Positions 1-5,221 of a stretch of DNA of 6,424 nt are shown one piece after another; the first letter of the stretch is position 1; the number at the start of each line of letters is the position of its first letter. The notes under the pieces were generated by a model that saw only the letters and a program-made list of their open reading frames with translations, was not told where the DNA came from and ran no database searches. The DNA lies in the NCBI GenBank assembly GCA_947176675.1, contig CAMWRN010000144.1, positions 1-6,424 of the forward strand, in the 5' to 3' direction. The DNA comes from an uncultured Clostridia bacterium. GTDB lineage: Bacteria; Bacillota; Clostridia; Oscillospirales; Ruminococcaceae. A program made the translations under genes and the position numbers.

Positions 1-1
1 C

Positions 2-175
2 TATTACGACGATCCCACCAAGGAGATCGAGGCGGATACCGAGTTGGTTGTCCTCAAATCGGAATACGACGAGAATAATGACGAGACCCTCGTGTCCATT
101 GACAACGACGAGGAATATGAAAAAATCGGAAATATGTTCCTTGAAAGGCTAAATAAGCTTTACGAGGACGAATAA
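2..175 (+). CDS. DUF1292 (YrzB-like/UPF0473) protein, C-terminal part
   Basis: This is an open frame from the left edge to a TAA stop at 173-175, giving 57 residues; the start lies outside the window. The visible protein is very acidic and ends in EYEKIGNMFLERLNKLYEDE. The pattern of a beta segment (ELVVLKSEYDENNDETLVSI), an acidic turn (DNDEEYEK) and a C-terminal helix matches the end of DUF1292 proteins, small cytosolic Firmicutes proteins of about 80-110 residues with no established biochemical role. In many Firmicutes this gene directly follows ruvX on the same strand (ireB-ruvX-yrzB in Bacillus). Here a ruvX gene is about 1.1 kb away but on the opposite strand. No hairpin terminator is visible between this stop and the promoter at 196. 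The family call is from recognition of the C-terminal pattern only. Confidence 0.75.
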   Translation, partial: YYDDPTKEIEADTELVVLKSEYDENNDETLVSIDNDEEYEKIGNMFLERLNKLYEDE

Positions 176-195
176 AAATCCGTTAAAATTTACTA

Positions 196-224
196 TTGAT
201 TTTTTCTCCGCTTTGTGCTATACT
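196..224 (+). promoter_or_regulatory. Sigma-A-type promoter of the candidate ncRNA
   Basis: A TTGATT -35 box (196-201) and a TATACT -10 box (219-224) are separated by exactly 17 bases. Each differs from consensus at one or two positions. The expected transcription start is around 230-232, so the transcript would begin just before the structured region and end at the terminator at 453-481. No start codon with a ribosome binding site follows within the next 200 bases, which argues that the promoter serves an RNA gene or a long leader. Confidence 0.75.
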
Positions 225-230
225 AATATC

Positions 231-481
231 AGACTTAAGGAATTTCTGCCTTGTCCGATAAAGTGTGATTTTATAATCCAACACATTATATTAGGGATTC
301 AGTCTCCGTCAGCGGATTGCAGACCTCCCGCCGCATTAGATGTGCGGAACAACGGACGCAGGGAGCGTGAAACTAACGGGCTGTTGCCCACCTGCCGCGT
401 GCGGGTTTTATGCTTCACATGGCGGCAAGGCGGTTATTTTTGCAAAATCACGGCGAACCTCTTCGGAGGTTCGCTTTTTTT
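231..481 (+). ncRNA. Candidate structured non-coding RNA, possibly 6S-like
   Basis: The region has its own promoter (196-224) and terminator (453-481) and no credible coding frame, so a stand-alone RNA of about 250 nt is the simplest reading. Its ends pair: GCCTTGTC (248-255) with GGCAAGGC (424-431, one G-U), then GTGTGA (263-268) with TCACAT (415-420, one G-U). This closes a domain of 184 nt. Inside are CTCCC (325-329) with GGGAG (361-365), an apical hairpin CCGCA (331-335)/TGCGG (343-347), TCCG-TCAG-CGGA (305-316) and GGGC-TGTT-GCCC (378-389). An elongated hairpin closed by its ends, with an open middle and about 180-190 nt in length, is the layout of 6S RNA, which binds sigma-70/A RNA polymerase. 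I cannot confirm the conserved 6S bubble, so the class is a hypothesis. The alternative is a leader controlling the TauE genes. I saw no signature of the T-box, SAM, TPP or cobalamin classes. Confidence 0.5.
453..481 (+). terminator. Intrinsic terminator with UUCG tetraloop
   Basis: A perfect 9-bp stem, GCGAACCTC (453-461) with GAGGTTCGC (466-474), is capped by a UUCG tetraloop closed by a C-G pair and followed by seven T residues (475-481). This is a textbook rho-independent terminator. It ends the RNA that begins near 231 and lies only 36 bases before the first TauE start codon, so those genes need read-through, regulation at this site, or their own promoter. Confidence 0.95.
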
Positions 482-517
482 GCGGATATTTTTTCTCCTG
501 TGGCAGATACTATTAAC

Positions 518-889
518 ATGAATAAATTTATCGAAAAACACAAAAAGCTTTATTTCTATATTCTGGGAGCGGTAACGGGAATATGCAACGGTCTGTTCGG
601 TTCGGGGGGAGGCATCGCCGCCGTACCAATGCTCCAAAAGGGCGGCGTGGATGTAAAAAACTCTCATGCCACGTCCCTTGCGCTGACACTGCCGCTGTCC
701 GTGGTGTCAGCGTGCTTTTACGCCTATGACAAAAGCTTCCGCTGGGGGGACGCGCTGCCACTTATCCCTTTCGGACTTGCAGGTGCGATAATAGGCGGTC
801 TGCTTATGAAAAAAATACCCAACACCCTGCTCAAAAGGATATTCGGAGCAATACTTATAATTTCGGGAGGGAGGCTGCTGCTCAAATGA
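518..889 (+). CDS. TauE/SafE (TSUP) family membrane protein, N-terminal half-size subunit
   Basis: This encodes 123 residues with about four hydrophobic segments (roughly 14-38, 50-69, 80-97 and 105-122). The glycine-rich motif GLFGSGGGIAAVPML (25-39) is typical of the first membrane segment of TauE/SafE proteins, which export or take up sulfite, sulfoacetate and related organic anions across the cytoplasmic membrane. Usual family members are about 250 residues with two such repeats; this gene holds only the first repeat and the next gene the second. Its stop overlaps the next start (ATGA, 886-889), so the two are probably co-translated and form a hetero-oligomer. The start at 518 was chosen because the family begins shortly before the glycine motif; the longer frame from 410 runs through the terminator. 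No Shine-Dalgarno sequence precedes 518, which is odd here. The substrate cannot be inferred. Confidence 0.85.
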   Translation: MNKFIEKHKKLYFYILGAVTGICNGLFGSGGGIAAVPMLQKGGVDVKNSHATSLALTLPLSVVSACFYAYDKSFRWGDALPLIPFGLAGAIIGGLLMKKIPNTLLKRIFGAILIISGGRLLLK

Positions 890-1287
890 TATGGTCGTTC
901 ACAGCGGCCTTCCTGACGGGAATTTTCGCTTCCCTCGGCGTTGGCGGAGGAATGATACTGATAATATATCTGACAGTTTTCGGCGGCTTCGACCAGATAT
1001 CCGCACAGGGGATAAATCTTATCTATTTCATTCCCATAGCGATTTTGTCGGTAATTATCCACACGAAAAACGGTCTGATACACTGGAAAAAGATATTTCC
1101 GGCCATAATTGCGGGCATAGCCTTTTCGGCGGCGGGAGCTCTTGCCGCAAAATATTTCGGATCTCCCGCATTGAAAAAGATTTTCGCTGTTTTTATACTG
1201 CTTATCGGCATTAAGGAACTGCTCTATAAGCCGAAAAACAATGCTACCCGCGGTTCTTACGAAAAGCAAGATAAGTCTCCAGAATGA
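886..1287 (+). CDS. TauE/SafE (TSUP) family membrane protein, C-terminal half-size subunit
   Basis: This encodes 133 residues with four predicted membrane segments (about 3-32, 43-60, 70-90 and 96-114) and a charged tail. The motif SLGVGGGMILII (16-27) repeats the glycine signature of the preceding gene, matching the internal duplication of full-length TauE/SafE proteins. The start codon overlaps the upstream stop as ATGA. A purine-rich GGGAGGGAGG lies about 12 bases upstream, so initiation is probably by coupling. The hydrophilic tail (from about residue 120) overlaps the 3' end of ruvX on the other strand by 44 bases. With its partner this would form one anion transporter unit. A split by frameshift of an ancestral fused gene is possible, but the clean ATGA junction and intact N-terminal segment argue for two working genes. 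Confidence 0.85.
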   Translation: MIWSFTAAFLTGIFASLGVGGGMILIIYLTVFGGFDQISAQGINLIYFIPIAILSVIIHTKNGLIHWKKIFPAIIAGIAFSAAGALAAKYFGSPALKKIFAVFILLIGIKELLYKPKNNATRGSYEKQDKSPE

Positions 1288-1663
1288 TCGTAGCCGCCAC
1301 CGCGTCCACCACAGCCTTGCGCTTTTTTCCGCGGACGTTTGTCTCGTTCAGATAATTGTGGGCGGTAACGGTGGTCCTGCGCTCGTCCCAAAGCTCCGTT
1401 GGAATACCCGAAAACTCCCCCGCAAGACGGGCAAACTCAGCGCATTTTTCCGCACGTTCCCCAGCTGTGCCGTCCATGTTTTTAGGATAACCAACCACAA
1501 TAAGTTCGGCGTTTTCCTTTTTGGCAAGCTCCGCTACCTTTTCCGCACAGCGTTCAAAATTGTACTCGGTTATCACCGTAAGCGGCGAAGCAAGCATCTC
1601 GCTTTTGTCGCAGACGGCGACACCGGTCCTGCTGTCCCCGTAGTCCACAGACATGATACGCAT
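1244..1663 (-). CDS. ruvX: RuvX/YqgF, putative Holliday junction resolvase / pre-16S rRNA nuclease
   Basis: The protein has 139 residues, the normal full length. The RNase H-like YqgF fold is clear: first strand MRIMSVDYGDSRTGVAV with catalytic Asp7, IVVGYPKNMDGTAGERA (55-71), the acidic WDERRTT motif with Asp93/Glu94, and the final helix KRKAVVDAVAATIILETYL with Asp120. The family is conserved in bacteria and acts in the cytosol; in E. coli YqgF takes part in 16S rRNA 5' end maturation, and a resolvase role has also been proposed. AAGGAGGA (1671-1678), 7 bases before the ATG, decides the start. The TAA stop of the upstream gene lies within this site, so translation is probably coupled. Ruv X is last in the - strand operon and its last 14 codons overlap the second TauE gene. 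The usual neighbour DUF1292 is nearby but inverted relative to it. Confidence 0.93.
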   Translation of the reverse strand: MRIMSVDYGDSRTGVAVCDKSEMLASPLTVITEYNFERCAEKVAELAKKENAELIVVGYPKNMDGTAGERAEKCAEFARLAGEFSGIPTELWDERRTTVTAHNYLNETNVRGKKRKAVVDAVAATIILETYLAFRKNRG

Positions 1664-1670
1664 TTGTCAG

Positions 1671-1679
1671 TCCTCCTTA
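1671..1679 (-). promoter_or_regulatory. Ribosome binding site of ruvX merged with the upstream stop codon
   Basis: On the - strand the bases read TAAGGAGGA: the TAA ends the phosphatase-GNAT gene and AAGGAGGA is the Shine-Dalgarno of ruvX, 7 bases before its ATG. A ribosome finishing the first gene therefore stops on top of the ruvX site, which favours re-initiation and coupled output. Confidence 0.85.
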
Positions 1680-2861
1680 CAGTAATTTTTTGGAAAGATA
1701 CAGGTTCAGCTCGTCGTCGTTTACACATTTCGCATACTGAGGACAAACCTTGTCCTCATACCACACTCCAGAACCGTCTGGAACATAACCGCGTTTTATA
1801 TACATTCTTTGCGCACTGCCGTAGCCGCTGTGAAGCCCCACACCCAGATAAACCGTGTCGGAAAACTCCGCGGCAACCTGCTCGGCAATATCCATAAGCC
1901 GTGTACCCACGCCCTTTTTGCGGAATTTCTCCAGCACGTTGAAATCCACGATTTCGGGATAACCCATTCCGCCGAACGCGCCGTTCATGCAAAACGGATA
2001 CACACTGACGTACCCCGCAGGCTCACCTTCAAAGTCTGCGGCAAGAGCGATAGCCTTTCCCGCCGCGGAGTCACGGATACGCATTTCAAGCTTTTCGGGA
2101 GAGGCGTTTTCCCACCCTTGCGCGATCTCCTCGCGGGCGAAAATTTCCGGATCGGACAGCCGGAGATTACGCACCCTTATTCTTCCGTCGTCGCTGTAAA
2201 CCGTGTCCTCGATACGGCTCCACTTGGAGCGGGACAATGTGGACAGCTCTGCGGGAAGATGCTCGTTACTGTTCTTGAAAATGATTTTCGGGGTCAGATC
2301 GTCGCCGTATTCAACCAAAGACACGGCAGTGTTGTCCGACCAGCCAACGTCCTTTAACGAGGAAATAGACCTGCCCATTGCATAGCAAAGATAGTTCCGA
2401 AGCGCGCAACCGTGGGAAACCACAGCGATAGTCCTGCCCTGATTTTGAGCGGCAATATCCGTGACGGCAGCTTTCATGCGGTCAAAAACCTCTGTCATTT
2501 TCTCGCCGTTCTCAATGTAGAAATCCTCCATACGATTCTGCCACAGATCGTACTCAACGGGGTAAAGCTCGGGAAGCTCCGCCCATGGCTTGCCCTCCCA
2601 GACGCCGCCGTCGATCTCGATAAGACGCTCGTCCCTTTCTATCGGCAGACCGTGGTACTTATTTACCGCTTCGGCGGTGGAAACCGTCCTTTTCAGCGGG
2701 CTTGAATAGATGCGCTCGATCGGGATATCCTTGAACCATTCCGCAAGATATTCAAGCTGCTTCGCGCCCCGCTCGCTGATCTCGCAGTCGGTGCGTCCCT
2801 GAAAAAATTCATTGACATTGCCCATCGCCTCAGCGTGGCGCACAAAATAAATTTTAAGCAT
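1677..2861 (-). CDS. Histidine phosphatase (phosphoglycerate mutase-like) fused to GNAT acetyltransferase
   Basis: This is a 394-residue two-domain protein. Residues 1-200 form a histidine phosphatase: LKIYFVRHAEAMGN with Arg8 and the phospho-acceptor His9 (RHA instead of the commoner RHG), the SSPLKRT segment with Arg58, the acid LIEIDGGVWEG with Glu82, and VVSHG with His150. Residues 227-394 look like a GNAT domain: IRVRNLRLSDPE at its start, the acetyl-CoA loop RKKGVGTRLMDIAE with R314-K-K-G-V-G319, and the late GSAQRMYIKRGYVPDGSGVWY. It would be cytosolic; the first domain removes phosphate from a small metabolite and the second acetylates an amine, substrates unknown. Start 2861 is preferred over ATG 2876 because AAAGGA (2868-2873) sits 6 bases upstream and the protein then begins directly at the first strand. 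It lies 30 bases after the hydrolase gene and 13 before ruvX. Confidence 0.88.
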   Translation of the reverse strand: MLKIYFVRHAEAMGNVNEFFQGRTDCEISERGAKQLEYLAEWFKDIPIERIYSSPLKRTVSTAEAVNKYHGLPIERDERLIEIDGGVWEGKPWAELPELYPVEYDLWQNRMEDFYIENGEKMTEVFDRMKAAVTDIAAQNQGRTIAVVSHGCALRNYLCYAMGRSISSLKDVGWSDNTAVSLVEYGDDLTPKIIFKNSNEHLPAELSTLSRSKWSRIEDTVYSDDGRIRVRNLRLSDPEIFAREEIAQGWENASPEKLEMRIRDSAAGKAIALAADFEGEPAGYVSVYPFCMNGAFGGMGYPEIVDFNVLEKFRKKGVGTRLMDIAEQVAAEFSDTVYLGVGLHSGYGSAQRMYIKRGYVPDGSGVWYEDKVCPQYAKCVNDDELNLYLSKKLL

Positions 2862-2867
2862 AGCTGT

Positions 2868-2873
2868 TCCTTT
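2868..2873 (-). promoter_or_regulatory. Ribosome binding site fixing the phosphatase-GNAT start
   Basis: AAAGGA on the - strand lies 6 bases before the ATG at 2861. The alternative in-frame ATG at 2876 overlaps this site and has no Shine-Dalgarno of its own, so the shorter protein is the likely product. Confidence 0.75.
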
Positions 2874-2891
2874 CATACAATTGTTCTATGG

Positions 2892-3704
2892 TCATTTTGC
2901 AAAGTTTTTAAGATACTCCAAGGCGGTCTCGTCCTCTTTTTTTGAGAACCCGTGTCCTGCGTTTTCGATTATCCGCAGAGTAACCGTTCCGTCGGCTTCT
3001 GTTCTTTTTTCTCTGTATGATTCATACGCTCTTTGGGAGTAACTCACGTCAACGATCTTGTCACTGCTGCCGTGAACTATAAGCACGTCCCCCGAAAAGC
3101 CTGATATCTCCTCAAACGGATCCATACCGATAACGTCCTCAACATAGCGCCTGCCAAGCTTCATGGGACCGCATTTTACTATGTCGGGAATATTGTTCGG
3201 ATCAAACTTCGCGAACATCATTCTGCCTGCGCGGGCGTCGTCTGGAATACATAAGGCGGGATAAAACAAAACCAGTTCGGATACGTTGTTTTCCAGCTTT
3301 ACAGCCGCCAGCGCGGAAACAAATCCTCCCTGACTGCACCCCATAAGCGTGATTTTTTCGGTGTCCGCTCCGTCCTGCGATCTTGCATACTCCATAACGG
3401 CTTCAAGATCGCGCACCTCGGTAAGCACAGACATATCCGTGGTCTTGCCGTCGCTTTTGCCTTTTACGACACAGCCGCCCGAAAAATCAAAGCAATAGGA
3501 AAGATATCCCATTTCGGCGAACGCCTTTGCGTAATGTCTGACCGTGTCCTGAAAAGCCATAAAGCCGTGGCTAACAATTGCAATCGGCAGCTTCTCTCCC
3601 TGCGGTGACAGCGGACGGTATTCCGTTCCGCGGATCGTCAGACCGTCTCTTTTGCAGGAAAACTCTGTTTCCAAATAACTACAGTTCTTATTTTTATTAA
3701 ACAT
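2892..3704 (-). CDS. Alpha/beta hydrolase, cinnamoyl/feruloyl-esterase-like
   Basis: The protein has 270 residues with a complete alpha/beta-hydrolase triad. The oxyanion segment is IAIVSHGFMA (41-50), the nucleophile elbow GCSQGG carries Ser124, HGSSDKIV carries Asp215, and NAGHGF carries His251. The stretch around residues 72-103, CFDFSGG followed by SDGKTTDMSVLTEVRDLEAVM, resembles bacterial cinnamoyl/feruloyl esterases, whose strand and helix read FDFNGHGDSDG...MTVLNEIEDA. No signal peptide is seen, so it acts in the cytosol, possibly releasing hydroxycinnamates or cleaving another small ester. Start 3704 was chosen because GAGGT (3711-3715) lies 6 bases upstream; the extension to 3743 would overlap the upstream gene and has no binding site. 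It is 20 bases after the STM3941-like gene. The hydrolase fold is certain; the substrate is an inference. Confidence 0.87.
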   Translation of the reverse strand: MFNKNKNCSYLETEFSCKRDGLTIRGTEYRPLSPQGEKLPIAIVSHGFMAFQDTVRHYAKAFAEMGYLSYCFDFSGGCVVKGKSDGKTTDMSVLTEVRDLEAVMEYARSQDGADTEKITLMGCSQGGFVSALAAVKLENNVSELVLFYPALCIPDDARAGRMMFAKFDPNNIPDIVKCGPMKLGRRYVEDVIGMDPFEEISGFSGDVLIVHGSSDKIVDVSYSQRAYESYREKRTEADGTVTLRIIENAGHGFSKKEDETALEYLKNFAK

Positions 3705-3710
3705 CTGCGC

Positions 3711-3715
3711 ACCTC
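3711..3715 (-). promoter_or_regulatory. Ribosome binding site fixing the alpha/beta hydrolase start
   Basis: GAGGT on the - strand lies 6 bases before the ATG at 3704. This supports the 270-residue product over the 283-residue frame from 3743, which would start inside the preceding coding sequence. Confidence 0.65.
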
Positions 3716-3724
3716 GTCTACATA

Positions 3725-4273
3725 TTACCTGTTTCTTTCCCAAAGCGCGGTAATGTCCGCAAGGAATTTATCGGGCTTTTTGTCCGTACCGTTCAGCGAA
3801 AAGCTTATCGGCTGATACCCAAGCTTCATGTTGAGTTCGGCAGCCTTGCGGTTAAGTCCGCTGAGACGGTCAAGATACTCCTCGGAATACGCAAGCTCCA
3901 CCTGAATAAGCTTGTTGTGTTTCATCGTTACCATATATATCCTTTTTACGTCTCTCCACGGCACAAAGCCTATGGTGCTGCTGTTGTCGGTAAGACCGCT
4001 TTCGTCCACGATTATCAGCGGCTTTGCGTTTATGAGACGCTTTGCCAACACCACTGCGGCGTACACGCAAATCACGGCGCAGACAGCAAAAAATACCTTT
4101 ACAACCGCAACTCCCATGGGGGTCGAAAGCAGCCGATCCGTTTTTGCGCCTCCGCTGCCGGTTTCAACGTTAAAAACCAGCCACACCATGCAGCCGCACG
4201 CAAAAATCAATGAAAATATGTACAGCAGCAGGACGGACTTTTTCTGCATAACGATAATTTTTTCGCTTTCCAT
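3725..4273 (-). CDS. Membrane-anchored PH-like protein, STM3941 family
   Basis: This encodes 182 residues. Two hydrophobic helices (about 13-35 and 53-77) flank a short polar loop, and a soluble C-terminal domain follows. The strand-turn-strand LIIVDESGLTDNSSTIGFVPWRDVKRIYMV (86-115) is characteristic of STM3941-type/bacterial PH-like proteins, where a hydrophobic strand, DE-x-G-L/I and a W-x-D/E-hydrophobic segment build a small PH-like barrel. The topology suggests both helices in the cytoplasmic membrane with the PH-like domain in the cytosol. No enzymatic residues are evident and the function is unknown. The ATG at 4273 has GGGGAG about 9 bases upstream; an internal ATG at codon 9 has none. 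It sits between the two esterase genes with gaps of 19 and 20 bases, so co-expression is likely. The family call rests on pattern recognition. Confidence 0.7.
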   Translation of the reverse strand: MESEKIIVMQKKSVLLLYIFSLIFACGCMVWLVFNVETGSGGAKTDRLLSTPMGVAVVKVFFAVCAVICVYAAVVLAKRLINAKPLIIVDESGLTDNSSTIGFVPWRDVKRIYMVTMKHNKLIQVELAYSEEYLDRLSGLNRKAAELNMKLGYQPISFSLNGTDKKPDKFLADITALWERNR

Positions 4274-4292
4274 TTTGAGATTCTCCCCTGCT

Positions 4293-5207
4293 TTATTTTT
4301 CGGAAATGTTTCTTACCCAGCCGGTAACGCCGTGGGGAAGCCGCTCGTCCGCAGGCTTTCCGTCGTCGAACATAAGATTATGCTGCACCCAGTTTATCAT
4401 ACAGTGCTGACCCATTTCAATCCCGTAATGCACCGAGGCTATCCCTCCGTCGCCGTTGTAGACCCATTCGGGGAAGAACAGCAGGCAGTTTTTCATGCTC
4501 CGCAGCTTTTCCTCGCGGGGCGCGACGCATTTGTCGAATTCAGCCATTTCATCACGTCTGCCGTGGGCGATCAAAAGCTCAGTGCCGCTGTCGGATATTC
4601 TGTCCAGAGCATCATCGTCGGGAATATAACCCGAAGCTATCGGAATAGCTCCGTCGAAAAACCCGCAGTATTTTTCCAGCATAAACCAAGTCATGTACCC
4701 GCCTGAGGACGCGCCCATAATGAATTTTTTCCCGATATTGGCGGCGTTTTCTGCGCAGACCTTGTCATAGATAGCCTTTACAGGAGCGGCATACAGCTCC
4801 GACCATGTTCCCGTAAGCTCGCCGTCGGGCAGACGTTTTTCGTTTGCAAGGGGAACTATTATGTATGCGCCTCCCATTTCCTGCTGATACTTAGGCGTGG
4901 CGTACTGCTCCGCGCCGCAGCACATTATGCACTTTACGCCGTCCAGAGAATTGCTCGCGCCGTGAAGCCACATCAGCACAGGATATTTTTTATCCGCGGG
5001 AGCGCCATGCTTTACGGGATCGTATACATAATATCTTATATCGCCCGACTCGGCGCATGGGTACAAATATTCGTCGAAAAGGTCGAAATACGCCTTTGCG
5101 TTGTATGTAACGGAGTAGCTGATAAACTCGCCGTCCTTCATGTACTTTGCCCAATCGGGAACGGCAGTCTTGTTTTGTTCAAGTTTATTGAATTCGGGCA
5201 GTGGCAT
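4293..5207 (-). CDS. Serine esterase, PHB-depolymerase/feruloyl-esterase-like alpha/beta hydrolase
   Basis: The protein has 304 residues. The N-terminal 55 or so precede the hydrolase core and contain no signal peptide. The core begins with YPVLMWLHGASNSLDG (75-90, oxyanion HG), then GASSGGYMTW with nucleophile Ser167, LLIAHGRRDEM with Asp219, and GQHCMINWV with His268. The early HGxxxS pattern and the GxSxGG elbow followed by an aromatic are typical of the esterase family related to polyhydroxybutyrate depolymerases and to feruloyl/acetyl xylan esterases (often annotated as prolyl oligopeptidase-family hydrolases). It is probably a cytosolic ester hydrolase of unknown substrate. AGGAGGT (5214-5220), 6 bases before the ATG, fixes the start. 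The upstream nucleotidyltransferase stop lies inside this site. It differs in sequence from the hydrolase at 2892-3704, so the pair is not a recent duplication. Confidence 0.85.
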   Translation of the reverse strand: MPLPEFNKLEQNKTAVPDWAKYMKDGEFISYSVTYNAKAYFDLFDEYLYPCAESGDIRYYVYDPVKHGAPADKKYPVLMWLHGASNSLDGVKCIMCCGAEQYATPKYQQEMGGAYIIVPLANEKRLPDGELTGTWSELYAAPVKAIYDKVCAENAANIGKKFIMGASSGGYMTWFMLEKYCGFFDGAIPIASGYIPDDDALDRISDSGTELLIAHGRRDEMAEFDKCVAPREEKLRSMKNCLLFFPEWVYNGDGGIASVHYGIEMGQHCMINWVQHNLMFDDGKPADERLPHGVTGWVRNISEK

Positions 5208-5213
5208 GGCAAT

Positions 5214-5221
5214 ACCTCCTA
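5214..5221 (-). promoter_or_regulatory. Ribosome binding site of the esterase merged with the upstream stop codon
   Basis: The - strand reads TAGGAGGT: TAG ends the nucleotidyltransferase gene and AGGAGGT is the binding site of the esterase, 6 bases before its ATG. It repeats the arrangement seen at 1671-1679 and points to coupled translation. Confidence 0.85.

Noticed and set aside
410..517. N-terminal extension of the first TauE gene from the ATG at 410
   Set aside because: It would be translated through the closing stem and the perfect terminator hairpin, has no ribosome binding site, and the extra residues do not resemble the start of TauE proteins.
231..517. Known riboswitch or T-box leader for the TauE genes
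   Set aside because: I found no T-box AGGGTGG-type motif and no recognisable SAM, TPP, cobalamin or lysine core; regulation by a less familiar class remains open and is covered in the findings.
1200..1231. GCTTAT/ATAAGC inverted repeat as a terminator for the ruvX operon
   Set aside because: The stem is only 6 bp with a 20-base loop, no T-run follows on the - strand, and it lies inside the second TauE coding sequence.
1241..1897. Long + strand frame of 218 codons opposite ruvX and the GNAT region
   Set aside because: It is a shadow of the well-supported ruvX and phosphatase-GNAT genes, with no family-like motifs and no plausible start.
2862..2876. Longer start of the phosphatase-GNAT gene at 2876
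   Set aside because: No Shine-Dalgarno precedes it and it overlaps the good AAAGGA site that serves the ATG at 2861.
3705..3743. Longer start of the alpha/beta hydrolase at 3743
   Set aside because: It would overlap the preceding gene's end and lacks a binding site, whereas GAGGT lies at the right distance from 3704.
3912..4706. Long + strand frame of 264 codons
   Set aside because: It runs antisense to the STM3941-like and esterase genes, which have clear motifs and binding sites; its composition is that of an antisense shadow.
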